Source: Isoetes taiwanensis (lineage: Eukaryota > Streptophyta > Lycopodiopsida > Isoetales > Isoetaceae). From it: 64,000 nucleotides of DNA. How positions within the stretch are numbered: position 1 is the first letter of the stretch; each line of letters starts with the position of its first letter. Shown in pieces: positions 46,641-59,101 of this stretch. The stretch lies in the NCBI GenBank assembly GCA_021234155.1, contig JAJEKV010000030.1, positions 13,080,718 through 13,144,717 of the forward strand. Direction: 5' to 3'. A model generated the notes under the pieces. The model ran no database searches. It was not told the DNA's origin and worked only from the letters and a program-made list of their open reading frames with translations. Made by a program: the position numbers and the translations under genes.

Positions 46641-47110
46641 CCCCCCACTATACGAGTTGTCCCATGCCTACCTACTCCTATTTTTTCTTACTCACTACCA
46701 AGTCACCCTACCTGCCATTGTACGAGCCCTCCCATGCTTACCTACTCCTAGTTACGCCTACTTACTACCAGGTCTCCCTGCCAGCCAATCCCATAGTGCC
46801 AAGTTACCCTTATATGTGGTGTGGTGGAAGCACGAGTCCACTCTCACCCATGAAACCGAAGTCTCTCGGTGGGCCCCCTACCAGCCATTATACGAGCCCT
46901 CCCATGCCTACCTACTCCTAGTTACGCCTACTTACTACCAGGTCACCCTGCTAGCCAATCCCATGGTGCCAAGTTACCTTTAGTGACTTGCCAGCCAATC
47001 CCATAGTGCTAAGTTACCCTTATATGTGGTGTGGTGGAAGCATGAGTCCACTCTCGCCCATGAAACTGAGTCTCTCAGTGGAAGCATGAGCCCACTCTCA
47101 TGAATGAGCC
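46641..47110. repeat. tandem/dispersed repeat array in the CACTA-like element
   Basis: Units such as CGAGCCCTCCCATGC, CTACTCCTAGTTACGCC, TACTTACTACCAGGTC, CCAGCCAATCCCATAGTGC and TATATGTGGTGTGGTGGAAG recur two or three times each, with a longer repeat of roughly 170-190 bp. A long open frame (46585-46983) across it reflects the repeat and is not a gene. Confidence 0.75.
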
Positions 47111-47529
47111 CACGGACTATGTTGACTGCTATCAGGTCACGAGAGTGCACGTTGTGAACTCCATGGAAGTTTTACAAAGAGGCATAACTTTTTCTCATGC
47201 TCATGGCTCAGAATTCACGGCGTGACAACAGTCATCATATATAAGTTGCTTATCTTTTAAACCCCCATGTTAGTATAAGAGGTCTTATTGGTATTTGTAT
47301 GTAAACTTGGACCACCCCGTTGTATAAAAGGATGGCCATAATGTTTTTTGTCCCTTAAAGACCTTTTGGCCGATCGACGTCGACAATATCTGGGCATCAA
47401 GTTTCGTCATCATGCATTCATGAAGATCTTTTCGACAGCAATACCCAACCATTACCATCATTCACGCCCTTAATTTTTTGGCATCACGTTGTAAATAGCA
47501 GACTTCTCTTATAAAACTGTGTACATATT

Positions 47530-47605
47530 TTTGTGCTAATCTTTTTCTTTTTTTTTTCTTTTTTTTTTTTTTTTTTTGGGGGGGGGGGAGGGGGTTGGGG
47601 GTGGG
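47530..47605. repeat. homopolymer T and G tracts
   Basis: A T-rich run (about 47537-47577) passes directly into eleven G (47578-47588) and further G-rich sequence. It has a strong purine/pyrimidine asymmetry and is prone to assembly error. Confidence 0.85.
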
Positions 47606-48033
47606 AAGTGTTAACCACCTAGTGGTTAACATTGTGCGTATGTTAGGTCAATGGTGGCAGACTACACTTTGCATGTTTAGGTTAGCATAAGTGTACGACT
47701 TAGATTTAGCTAGATGTAGGGCTCAGATTTGCAGTCTTTTTATTATTCATTTAGAGGTCTTAAAAAAACATTACTAGTTTTAATAAACCAGTACTAATAT
47801 TAATTCGTATTGAAATAGTCTCAAACTGCAACGAGTTTTAGCAAACCAACTATCTTATTAATAAATGATATAAATAACCATGTTATAAACCACTATTCAT
47901 TTTGACAAACCACTATAGCATGTGGTTTTCTGCTATCAAATAAATTGTTGTATAAAAAACCATGTCTATCATAGTTTTTAGATTATTTGATACTACTTTA
48001 ATATAGCAGTTCATTTTTGGGTGCCTTGTGCTA

Positions 48034-48170
48034 GACCTGGAGGAGAGCATGATGAAATGGAAGGACCAGGGACCTATGATACTAATAGGAGACCTGAATG
48101 CCAGAACATGTCAGGAGCAGGCACAAATCACGAGCATAAACGAGGTAGATGGACAATGGGTACATAAACC
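48034..48170 (+). pseudogene. LINE endonuclease, continuing part
   Basis: DLEESMMKWKDQGPMILIGDLNARTC carries the GD-x-N-A motif of the endonuclease active site and is the direct continuation of the frame ending at 41718. Similarity fades after about 48170, so the rest of ORF2, including RT, is missing. Confidence 0.75.
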
Positions 48171-48383
48171 AGGCTTATATCGATGCGGCTTCCTTGGTGG
48201 TGCCGATCTCTGGGGCTGTGTCAGCTTTTTGGGCAAGGTCTTGCCCCCTGTTACTGGGCGAGGCCAGGCTGCATCTACTCGGTCTTGCGGGCAGGCAGAG
48301 CTTGTTGCCTTCCCAATACTTCCAACGGCTTTTAGCTTCTCCTTATATGCACTTCCCGACTTATGGGTGGTGGACTTCCGCCG

Positions 48384-49070
48384 TCACTTAACTGTAGGGG
48401 TCTCTGTCTGGTCGACATGGCACTGGGTATCATGGTCTGGATTTTGCTGGGTTTGCTGCTGTTGGTCCTGACTCTGCTTAACAAGCTCCTCTACTTGCCG
48501 GAGCTGCTCGGCCTCTTGTTGCGCTGCATGAGCTACTACCATGCGCTCCTTCACCTCAACGAGGCATCGGGCAGTAATCCTCCATAGCAGCTCCGCATGA
48601 TAGCGGTCCAGCCTGGCTTGCATGTCCAGCTGAATAGCTATCAAGTGGTCCACCTTAAGGTAGGACGGAACCTCGCCCCAAGCAAAACTTTGGGTGGGCT
48701 CATCATACTGGTAAGGAGGGAGGTCAAAGAGGTTTCCTACTATGGTGGCTCTCCCATCACCCAGATAAACATATTCAAATACCCCGACCTTTGGGTCTCC
48801 TCTCTCCATCTCCTGGGTGTCATCCCCATGGGAAAGTTCTCAGATCCTTGAAGCCTCTATCCGAATGGCTTCTTCCTCCGAGACTTCCACACACGCAGGC
48901 AGATAGAACTTAATAGGTACAAATAGTCTCTGATTTAGGTTGCTCAAGTCTAGCCAATTGCTGATTACTATCACCACAATGACCTCGGCTTTAGCCATGA
49001 CCACGACTGTGTTTAGTATCAGTAACAAAAGCCTTTTCATCTTCTCAACCTCGTTTCTCACTATCAACAA
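48384..49070 (-). CDS. unknown coding block with Gln-rich coiled coil
   Basis: The frame at 48809-48384 reads GVFEYVYLGDGRATIVGNLF, YDEPTQSFAWGEVPSYL, then a long helix (HAELLWRITARCLVEVKERM) and a Gln/Glu-rich tail with QQQQTQQ. An upstream frame (49070-48840) joins near 48845 with a change of frame. Composition suggests a structural protein or a retrotransposon gag-like protein, but I see no zinc knuckle. The neighbouring 49080-49340 stretch also has broken minus-strand coding feel. A small plus-strand frame (49429-49683) cannot be assigned. Confidence 0.35.
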
Positions 49071-49944
49071 GTAAAGCTTGATCTTCTTGCATATTGCCTT
49101 TGTAATTTTCGTACCCCATCTTTTAGAGATTCACAAGCCCGATCTAAGGTCATAGATTTTTTATTGGCTAGCACAGTCGTAAGAGTCTGAAGCTCTTCTA
49201 GCATGGATTCCAAAAAATGGACAACATGTTGATCATGCGGAATACTAGCACCAGGTACAGTGCTTCTAGAAGCGCTTTAAATTTATCCACATTTTCGTCA
49301 AACGAATCATTCAAATGACACTACAAAGCACGAATTCATTAATTAGAGAAATTTGGAATTCTCGTTTAGCATGAAATAGGTTAGCGGGTAGCCATATAGT
49401 GCAAAAACTACTACCAATTGAGTAAAAGTTGGCGTTTTTTTGCACAAATTCTGCAAATGCTTCAGTCTTATTCGGAAATATAGTTTTTACTGCTAATGCA
49501 AAGGTTCACCGCGAGTATAACGTAGTAGGAGGGAGTGTGAAAACTTCAAGAAGAAGCCTTAACGCGATGTTTCGCTACCTGAAAGGAGACGAAAGAATGT
49601 GCCTTTTATTAAAACCATATGAGAGCATTGTGTTAAAAGAAGGTACCGAGGAGCAAGGATATCACACAAAATTCAAGATTTAAAGCCATGTAATTGTTAC
49701 TGAGAGGATCGCTGGTCGCGATTATTTTTAGCATTTAACATATGGTAAAAGATATGGGTAAAGACAAAACCAAAGTTTTCAAAACAAAAGTTTTCATTGA
49801 AGGAAGTAATATACAACATAATTATTGATTGAAGGAGATAATTATTCGATTGTGTTTCAGATACTTGATCGTATCACACCCATTTCATTGGCCATGCGAT
49901 GGACATGCTCTCTACCCAATTCCATAGCTTGTGTTGTGTCCATC

Positions 49945-52900
49945 TCACGAATAACCCGCGGACCTCTCGGAATCGAACACACCCATGGGCTTTTGCGATG
50001 CGCCGCAGATGCTAATCAGGCTCCCATTCTTCATCGCCCACCGTGATCGCTCCCCGCCTATAAGTTCGCTTTTTGCAAGAGGTAGCTCGCAGCCAGTAGC
50101 ATTCTCGAGGTGGATGATAGAGCTTACGCTTCTTCTTTGTGGTACTGATGCTCCCTGTGACCCAAGAACCTCATCTTGGTCAATGACCATGTTTGTTGGT
50201 CCGCTTCCATGTGCTTTGGGGTCTGTTTCCATGTGTTCTACGCCCACGTATTCAAACTTATGTTCGCTTTGTCAAGAAAGGCATGTACCCATCAAGCTTC
50301 TCATTAAGTGCATGCAATTTTTTGGAAAGTGGGCTCCGTGGCTTCTATACCTTTTTCCGTCTCTTCAAGCAAGCGCTTTGTTTCTTGCATCCTCTTCGTA
50401 GGACTTAGCATCGAGGTTTTCCAAAATGGAACCCAACTTTGATAGATCGTGTTTTGGGTGATACCGATGTCGGGTTGAGCTGGATCGTGGTCAACATTCT
50501 CGCTTTCGGCTCTTCCTCAAACCCATCTAAGACTTGGATTGGCCATCTTATCAAGCGTTTCAAAGAACGCCCTCTAAAAGCGGCACACTTTACCCGAACT
50601 TTGAAAGCCACGCTCTTTTTGCCTTGCATAAGAGCAACACGAAGCCGCCCCAAAATTAAAAAGAAATCCGAACACAACCATCGGTCGGCACCAAATTGTT
50701 CAACAATATGGTAGGCATAGGAGGTTTTCAGTTGGCATTTCAATACAAGATCTCCTTCCATTGCCGCCCATTTGAATCTTGGTTTGCCTGTAAAAGAGTC
50801 CGATATTTCTTTTTTATCTTCTCGTCGGCATCCTCATTACCTGTTAGCGGCATTGGAGGCAATGGTGTTGACTTAGGAGCCTTGCCGTGTGGATATAGGT
50901 GAAGCTCCAACTCTGGTTGCACAGGTGCTACACCTAACATCACTCTGTTAATGCACATATGACTAATAAAGTAATTGATGTTCTTTCACCCTTCTTTTGC
51001 TCTCCCATCCCATTTCTTCATAGGAACCTAAAGATAGGTAGCCACCGCCCTGAATTTGCTTCCGGATGAACAAGCAATTGGGCAAATTCACTGAGCGCAT
51101 GATAATGACCAAGTGATAAACTTTGGCATCTATCATGGTAGCTATCCTTGTAAATAGATCTGTGTATTTCTTGCAATCCCATACCTTGTTTATCCCTCGG
51201 ATGTCAATAAATATCAGTGTCGCATTCTCTGACACTTGGGAGGAAGTAGGGATGCCATCCTTTGTCACTGCTATGACAATATTTTTCTTTTCCTTTCTTT
51301 TTTTCTAGCCTCTTCGGCTTTAGAATATTCCCGATTGGCTCCAAAAAGGCTACTGTGTAGGTTACCTAGTGTATGATCCTTGTTATAGTTAGCCTTCACG
51401 CATACTCGTGACGGCAGATTCGATATATCCAAGATTCTCTCGCTCGTTGAAATCGAAAAGCCTGAAGCAATTCCTCCCAGCTATCGAAATCCTTTTGCAG
51501 CAAATTTGAGGCATAAGACAAAATTTCGCGCCTCATAAAAGTGAGGGTTCTGATGTCAATTGCCCGTTGTCTGCAATCAAATCTCCAGCTATAACCCGAC
51601 CGCAGACCTTTAAATAGGTCTTGCCTTCTATAATCTCATCGAAAGTACTGCGGGACAACTCAAGATTCGACATACCTCAGAGCAACCGGAGCCGTGTCTT
51701 GTTAAAGAAGTCTTTGGATGGTTTGTCCGAAACTCACCATGATCGCCACCGAAGTTTACGACTCACCCACGCATTCCAATCGGCAACTTCCATTAACTTC
51801 TTGAAAACCTTCTCATCCATAAAATGAATTGCTTTTCATCCTTAAGCTCCCCGTGACTTTCAAGGTGGTCGTTGCAATTTCATGGAAATCCGCAGAAGCA
51901 ATTTCAAGGTCATCAAGATCGCGCCGCGAACTTGGCTAGTAGAAAACAAATAAATACCTTCCAAGCTGAAGTTTTAGCTGTCCCTATAGGTCCTTGTGGA
52001 GGGCAACCATAAGCCTTGTGCTGATGATGAAGTTGTTGCGCTTTTTCAATCGGTGGCTCAGACACCGGTGTTTGCAATTACTTCATTGCATTGAATACTC
52101 AACTCTATATATTCCTTGTCTCAGAAGATTTCGCTCAGCACCCTCGATCTTCTTCTAGCATATACTTTGGCAAATTCTCTTTGTCGCCGAACTCGCCGAC
52201 TAATCGAACAAAGGAGTTGTGCAAAGACAAATACCGCGGGTTGCCGTAAATAATATAAAATTTCTTGCCCTTCAAATCTTCCGATTGCTCCATGTCACCC
52301 TCCTCCTGAAAGATAGACAACCGCCAGTCAAATCTACATAACGAAAGTGTCCAAAAGATAAAGAATTAGTTACACCGGTAATAGGGTCAAACAAACGACG
52401 CCGCCAGGGTGAGGACCCTCTGCTTCGGGTATGTCTTGAAGCTTTTAACCGAGTTTGAACATGGTCATTTGACCGCATTCTCGCGGTGTCAAGTTTTTTG
52501 GTGCAGTTCACAATCAAAAATAGAAATCTTTGTAAACCAATTAACCCCTAAGGGGTAGAACCTTTTGAACTGCTCAAGCTTCGAGTGGTTTGCTCTCGCC
52601 ATCTTATGTTCCTCTTCGGGATTGAACTTCAACTCGACCGAATGGCAGGTGCTTGGGGCCATGTCAATGCTAGTTTAGAGGAGGCATTCAGAATCGAGGG
52701 GGTTTGAGAACCTGGCTGGGGGGGCTATCCTCACGAGGTGTCGATTCTTAAGGCTAATTTTGAAAGGAGGGAATTTTTTGGAATAAATCCACTGGATGTA
52801 TTGCTATCCGGGGCCTTCATAGCAATAGGAAGAGTAGGGTTAACAATACTAGGAGGGGTTTATCGTGGATTGTGGTTCTTGAGCAATTTCTTTTTTGGTC

Positions 52901-53534
52901 TTCGAGGTCTCTCCCAAAGTAGCAATAGGCTTCACACTCTTTTTTTTTTCTTGGCCACGGCTCTTAGCCAATTGGTGTCCATCACGGAGGGCATCTTCTC
53001 CCCAAACCGCCAAGGCAACACTCCGGAGGCTTCTTTGTCCAGAGACAAACCATTTTCGCATGTCGAGAACCCGAAAGCAATATGTCTCGCTTTCCCTTTA
53101 TACCCGACAAAAGAGAGATTCATAGGATGGCAACAACCAGCCATACCCCTTAGCCGACGCCGGACGTTTTTTTCCTCGTGGTCGGGCTTGTTCATTTTGC
53201 TGGCCGCCATCAAAGACGGGTCATAATTGCGCCATTTCAAAATGTACTCCGTAAACCGCAATGCTTGTGGGTCCTCAACGCCGCATATGATGGCATCTTG
53301 CACATTGTTCTTCGTGGTTTTCCCACATTGCCACCACTATGCCAACTTGTTCAACGTCTTCAGCTTTTTTTTCCAAGTCGCAGAAACAGTAATGTGTCCT
53401 TTTGCGATCACCCTTAATGTGCGGCAGATAGCCCGCATTGCAATCTCGATACACCATTTCCTTTCATTGAAGGGGTTATAATACCTGGACCGGCTCGACA
53501 TCCGGTCCTCGAAGAGAGCAAGTGTCGTAAACAA
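49945..53534 (-). pseudogene. decayed unknown coding region, minus strand, CpG-rich
   Basis: Many adjacent minus-strand frames with protein-like content, for example 53534-53337 (RYYNPFNERKWCIEIAMRAI), 53303-52932 (ALRFTEYILKWRNYDPSLM, GFSTCENGLSLDKEASGVL), 52320-52135 (FYIIYGNPRYLSLHNSFVRL), 51268-50963 (LIFIDIRGINKVWDCKKYTDL, HLVIIMRSVNLPNCLFI, GGGYLSLGSYEEMGW), 50958-50740 and 50761-50405. They appear to be fragments of one or two large proteins broken by frame shifts. I recognise no family. Direction is away from the DUF7869-like gene on the right, and CpG content is as high as there, so the two could belong to one element. Confidence 0.45.
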
Positions 53535-55423
53535 AAGCTCGTAGTGAGTGCCCGGTAGGCTGTGATAATGTGGTGCAATAAAAAGGTTTAAACCATCAGA
53601 GAGAAACGCTGACCGCGATCCCCGCCAAGCAGCCTAAAATAGAACTCCACACAATCGCGGCCGCTGACTTTGTGTAGCACTTAAGCACGGGTAAGAAAAA
53701 ACATTGCCGCTAAACTAATGACCTACTACACTAGTACCGATGAACATCGCGAATAAAGAAAATCTATGCTCAACCTGCATCAGCGTCGCGATCTTGATGA
53801 GCAGCCTACACTTATGAAGACCGCTTATCCGGAAATTATAAAACTAATCAAGCAAGACCGCCGTCGCGATCTTGATGAGCAGCCTACACTTATGAAGACC
53901 GCTATCTAGAAATTATAAAACCTATCAAGCAAGACCGCGACCGCGATCTTTGCCGAAAGCATCTATACTTATGAAAACAATAGAAGTTTTAGTAGGCAAG
54001 ATCAAGCGCCGCGATCTTGCCGAGCTGAAATGTTAGAAAATACCTTCTCTCGAGGAAGTCCTTAGGTGCCATGGGATCGTGGGCTACCGGTTCAAGATTT
54101 AAATATGGGTTTTTTGGAGTGGGTCGGGGCCGCCGGAGGTCGTATAGCGCTTAGGCTACCGAATGAAATCGCGGAGTAGAAATTAGTTTTTGAATGTTTT
54201 GAGTTTCAATTTATAGAACGCTGCCGCTGAAATTAAATGCCCGCCTCATGATGGCGCTGCGGAAAAAACGCGTGCGCCCATAATGGCGCAGACGCCGCAT
54301 AATAATTACCGGCGGCCGCCCGTGATTTATTCCCCGACATTAATGCGTCGTCGTATTTAATATACCCGTCCCGAAAGGCCAAGAACCCGCATTTAAAGGT
54401 CTTTATCCACTTGATGTCCGCTCAATTTCGGTCATAATTTCGACTCGACACTTTATCCACCCATAAATGCCTCCAAAATATCCGGTTTACGGACGACAAA
54501 TGATCGCAAAATTTGAATTCGAGAACAAACCAATTCGAGAAAGCGGAAAAGCCAATTCAAATTTCATTGTTTTGTAAGATCTTCGAGGCGCCGAGAGCGC
54601 TTCTAAGCCGGGCCAAGTTTGGGCAAGGATTTGCCGCGTAATTCGCGATCCATTGAAGGCGCTTAACGAGGGCGCCGATAATCCGCTTGCAATCCGCCAC
54701 TACACACTCGAATTCTCCAACCGCATCAAATCCGTGGTTTCGCCGAGGTAAAAGGCCTATTCTCGATGCATATCCCTCACCGAAGTGAATCAGACGATCA
54801 AGAATGCAATCAATTTCAATTATAACCGCAACTCCTCCGAAGTCCCGCGACTAACATTCACTATGTATTGCATGGATTGATAAGATACCTCCCCGATACT
54901 TTGTTGCAACTATGTAAAAATAGATGTTCTAAGCAAAAACTGCACTCGGGTGTGTTTATTATACAATGTAAACGTGTTTCAATTATATGCTTTCTTTCTC
55001 TATGTGGATGAAACTAAACACTATTTTTATGACATTAAACACCGTGATTCTCGTGGAGGTAGGAGTAATGCCTTATTCTCGTAAGTCAATCGCTTAACTT
55101 TGGTGCTTCCACGAGATCGCTGGTCGCGATACCTTCAACCATCTACACTTGCTATTGACCAAAGAACTCCGTGATATCGATAACTTAGAGTTGAACCCAC
55201 TAGCTAGCCTCGAAATTTGATTTGCACGAAGTTCTTATTGAAACAGCTAGTGTGAATGTTGTAACTAGCGACCGCGTTCTTACCCATGCTCGATAAGATC
55301 GCGGTGGCGAAAGTCGGACCATTTCTTATTTTTCAGTTCATATTTTTGTAGTGGTTTATGATCACGGTGCTTTACGCTGCTCACTAGGATCGCGCCGCTT
55401 ATTCACGACCTCTTGTTTGGAGG
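53535..55423. other. CpG-dense non-coding spacer between divergent coding blocks
   Basis: No frame looks coding. CG dinucleotides are frequent (9 in the 60 bases 54241-54300 by count), against near absence in the Copia and LINE regions. The phrases GATCGCTGGTCGCGAT (near 49706 and 55105) and CGCGATCTT recur. It lies between minus-strand coding (ending 53.5 kb) and plus-strand coding (starting 55.42 kb), the position of a shared promoter. Confidence 0.45.
53784..54030. repeat. 78-bp tandem repeats
   Basis: CGTCGCGATCTTGATGAGCA starts at 53784 and again at 53862, a period of 78. The two units are nearly identical (AGCCTACACTTATGAAGACC ... ATTATAAAAC ... ATCAAGCAAGACCG). Third and fourth degenerate units begin near 53938 and 54005 (CCGCGATCTT-TGCCGA, GCCGCGATCTTGCCGA). 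Confidence 0.85.
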
Positions 55424-58400
55424 ATGGCTGATGTAATTCACCAGATTCCGCCGGGGAAAAAGGTGGCGAAGGAAGAGTCCACAATTTCGAAGCGCCATCA
55501 CAATTCGATTTGTCCCGAGGGTATGGTTGTCGCTTCAATTGTGAATGTTCGGATGGACAAGCATCGCTACCAATTCCGAATTGGAAATAGAAAAAATGGG
55601 TGAAGCCGTGGGGACATTTGTGTTGTGGTACAAGAAGGACATTGTTGCTCCACTAGATAGACATGAGGAAGTTTGCACCCCACCCAGTCGGATAAAAAGG
55701 ATAGACCGGCAGTGACAGAGGGAATGAGGGGTTAGCCACTAATGAGACTAATCATGTGCAAGGGCTTTCTAGAGATGAGTTAGTTGAGAAGGCGCGGCAC
55801 ACTCATGCATGAATCTTTGCTACATGGCTTATGCCTATGGTGTTATCGTTTTTGCCGATCCAAACCATGCCGCGGTCCGGACGTGAAGTTAGGGGAAGGC
55901 TCGATAGTCGCTACTATCATGAACATTTTTCCAATGCCCGAAAAAAAGATCTCTATGCGCCGCTGTGCCTCGTGCGGCGTAAATGCCCCAACTGCATGAC
56001 TTTGTGAGATGGCCCATAGCCCTCGTGCTCGTTGATAACATTCCAGTTTCTACTCTTGTGGTTGCGGTGAAGGAGAAGGATGTGGAGAATGAACCTTACT
56101 CCATTAGACTCGAAATTGGCATCACCAAAAAGAGACCTTACAGCATGGTCAATCGGAGACCCAGAACACGCCCAGCACAGACTAAATGTGAAAGAAAAAC
56201 TAGTGCTGAGGCTATTCTAGACTTCAGGTCATCACTGTGCTGCATGAAACGATGCTGTGCAAATTTTACATCCCAGGAGATAGCTTGCATGAGAACCTTT
56301 TACTGGAACATGAAGTCCTCGGAGCGCACAACTTTTGCATATAACATGCTAGATCTTTGCTCGAAAATGGTGTAGTCCGCAAACTGATGTTGAATAACAA
56401 AAGGGTGTGCGTGAAAGCATGGCATAAAGCCTATGGCATTCCCATTTCCACTTTTTACAAGTGGAAGAAGCTCTTCAATGACGGCCACAGAATTGCTGAG
56501 CACGGAAATACTGGGTCTAAGAAGCCAAGGTCTCATACTTTGGCTGGCAATGCTGTGCTATCCATGTTCATAGATGAAAACGCAGAGACGATGCCACACC
56601 GCTCGAAAATTACGAGCGAGGGTAACAGACAAAATGTTAAGAGGCTACCTTCAGTCTTGACTAAGAAGGATATACACCAAGAAGTAGATATTTCCGTTAC
56701 AGAGATGACAGGCAAGCATATTTCTCCTTCGGGCATTTTCGTCGCTTGGAAAGAGAATCATTCAGAGGTAGCAATAGCTAAGAGGATAGCATTTTCCAAG
56801 TGTAACACCCGTATTGTCATAAAGGAAAAGCTTGCTAAGACCGTAGATCCAAACGAAAAGAAGGGTACTTGCAATAGAGAGAAAATCACATATGACGGCC
56901 AGATTTCATGCGAGGGAGCCTTTATCGGGTCCCGAGAGCTTTGTCGCGATAGATCTCCGAGCACGCTTTAACCATTATACATGATAAGATGGATCAGAAT
57001 AAGACCATGGTCCCTCGCCTAGAGAAGCTAGCAAAGTCTCCAGTATGGAGGGGTGAACGATCAAGGTCGGTGTTACTGTGTGCTCTCATGCACGGCCATG
57101 GTATAGGTGCCTTGGGCCACTTCTCACTTTGGACCTCCGCCCGATGATTCTAATTTTCATGTGGGATCCTTGAATCATACCTTGAAGACACCGGAGAATA
57201 AATCTGAGGATAATTGGGGCCATTTGAGAGATAATCGATCGTCTCGAAAAGCAAACAAAAAGCAATTTTAAAACACGATAACCTTAGGACAAAAATGATG
57301 AATGGCAAGAGAAATGATTTTATGCCTCCTATCAAAGGCCCCATGGTAGCAAACAAGTTGCCTAGGAGGCTTTACTTGCAGCTAGATAATTGCTCAGGTC
57401 AGAATAAGAATAGATATCTTTTCTCTTACTTGTCATACTTGGTTTGGTTAGGTGTATTTGATCAAGTGTACCGGGATTCATGATGGTTGGACACACCCAC
57501 GATGACATAGATGCCCTATTTGGAAACTACTCTACTCTAATGAGAAGATCAGATGCATTGACTATTCCAGAGCTTATGCAACTCTTCGTGCAGTGTAGTT
57601 CAAAGGCTCCTTCACCTTACCTTGTGACAGAGGTTCCTGATTGGAAGGAATTCGTGAAAGGATTTATCCCCGATAAGAAGGACCGCTTATGTGGTCACTT
57701 GGAACCTCTACTCTTCAAGTTTTGCATGAAGGATGGATGGCCACTAATGTTCTACAAGATGAGGCTGTGGCATAGGGAGTGGCTCCCCTAAAAAGGAATC
57801 GTAATGTGGAAGGAGGATGCCCAAGGTTTACCTATGATTAGAGAGGGTCACCTAAGGTCCCGCAGCCCATATGGGAGCTTGAAAGATATAGGTGCATTAA
57901 GAGCTTCTATTGCCAAGTACATGATGCACTGGGCAGCTATTTCTAGAGCTGGCGATAAGTCATGGTCCAACACATATATGAATGAAGTTATTGACTACCG
58001 GGTCCACCTTGTCGCGAAAGTGCTTGGTGACGCGTGCAGCCCCAGAGAGCTGCTATTCAGATTTCGCCCAAACACCGTGCAAAGTGCATTGGAAGAACCC
58101 GAAAGAGTGTTTGTGGATGAGCACATTGAAGCATCTCATTACGAGGGCCTTTTCGGTAGACCCAAGAACCGGCTTGAAATATTCGACCCCTACCAAGATG
58201 TCAAGAAGGGAATGCTCTTGCTAATCAGACCACATGATAACTGCCCGACATGGATGGCTTTTGCCGAAGAGGACCCAGTAGAGGACCCTAATCTCCCACA
58301 TTATGAAGAGGTGTTTGTCTCTTGGTTTGAACCTGTTGTTTAAAGGGAACCTCATATGCAATGCAAGATAGGGATTGTTGGAGCAAGAATTGGAGACCCA

Positions 58401-58558
58401 ATCCTAATGACCCGCCACGCTACCAACCTTTGAAAACAATAGACTATGGTTGGGCCAGAGAGACCAGCCATTGTCGATGGTGATCCCCAGTAGTGTTCGG
58501 GCTCAGTTGCAAGAATTAGTGGCTAAAGAAGCTAAGGACGATGATGAGAACTCTTGAG
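55424..58558 (+). pseudogene. DUF7869-like transposase-like protein, frame-shifted
   Basis: A start at 55424 (MADVIHQIPPGKKVAKEEST) fits. Pieces then follow in several frames: 55983-56375 (FTSQEIACMRTFYWNMKSSE), 56357-56971 (VCVKAWHKAYGIPISTFYKW, GNTGSKKPRSHTL), a core near 56985 (MDQNKTMVPRLEKLAKSP) and HGHGIGALGHFSLWT. 57295-57483 gives LYLQLDNCSGQNKNRYLFSY, then with a frame shift 57480-57791 (MMVGHTHDDIDALFGNYST, PDWKEFVKGFIPDKK) and 57804-58343. The LDNC-x-QNKNR and GHTHDDID signatures are those I associate with the DUF7869 family, which behaves like a DDE-type transposase in many plants and animals. At least four frame shifts break it. A final piece (LVAKEAKDDDENS) ends at about 58558. 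Confidence 0.7.
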
Positions 58559-58969
58559 GTATGCAATGCTCTTTTACATAATTACTATATCATTCATAAC
58601 ATGAAAGTTACAATAGACTAGTTATTATTTGTTACGCCTCTGCTTTTCCATCTCAACACAAGAGCTCTTACACTATACAATGCTAAACAAGTGATTCATT
58701 CATCTTCGTGGATCTGTAGTAGTGATCCCCCGATATCTCATAGCTCATTCGCTCAGGAAGCCAAATCAGATGGATCATTACACGAATTGACGCAGGGCAA
58801 CGAATCTCAGCGCCCAAAGCTTTTCTTCGCAGGTAGGGATCAAGAAGAAGATGCCTGTCTAGGCAACCAACAAGATCAGAGTGGCTCATTGAGCACTTGA
58901 TCGCCTCGATGTGGTGAATTGATGAAGGCAAATAATCCATGTGAGAGGAATGAACTTTAGCCCCGAAGT

Positions 58970-59101
58970 GAGAAGCTTTTATAGTGAGGTAGAATTATTG
59001 AGGTGAATTATTGGGGTAGACTTCGGCGCCATTATTGCTCGTGTATAAGACCGTTGTATAAATACAAGTATAATACATCTTTCGTATGGATATATGTATG
59101 C
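58970..59101. repeat. direct repeat C, copy 1
   Basis: GAAGCTTTTATAGTGAGGTA, GAATTATTGAGGTGAATTAT, CATTATT, ACAAGTATAA and TATGTATG blocks occur in the same order at 59594-59728. The stretch 59102-59593 between them shows no gene. Confidence 0.7.

Larger units (their letters stand above)
41719..48030. mobile_element. 6.3-kb CACTA-like non-autonomous DNA transposon
   Basis: Both ends, read inward, begin CACAAGGCMCCCAAAAA (16 of 17 identical). The 3-bp target duplication CTA occurs at 41716-41718 and 48031-48033. Removing the element and one CTA restores the LINE endonuclease frame exactly (KLELL joined to DLEESMMKW). The first and last few hundred bases are rich in AACCA/TGGTT motifs in both orientations, like the subterminal repeats of CACTA elements. 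A 3-bp duplication and CAC-beginning ends fit CACTA, although the canonical CACTA pentamer is not present. No transposase frame is visible, so it would need an autonomous partner. Confidence 0.85.

Noticed and set aside
46585-46983. 132-codon frame rich in Pro, Tyr and Leu
   Set aside because: It reads through a tandem repeat array inside the CACTA-like element, and the same words recur in two frames.
46641-47110. A CRISPR-like array
   Set aside because: Repeat units vary in length and lack regular unique spacers, and the window is eukaryotic.
52738-53226. Plus-strand frame of 162 codons in the CpG-rich block
   Set aside because: It overlaps minus-strand frames with more protein-like content, and CG-rich sequence has fewer stops by chance; neither strand is proved, but the minus strand fits its neighbours better.
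53784-54030. CRISPR or centromeric satellite
   Set aside because: Only two good copies plus two degenerate ones, with no unique spacers; too short for a satellite array.
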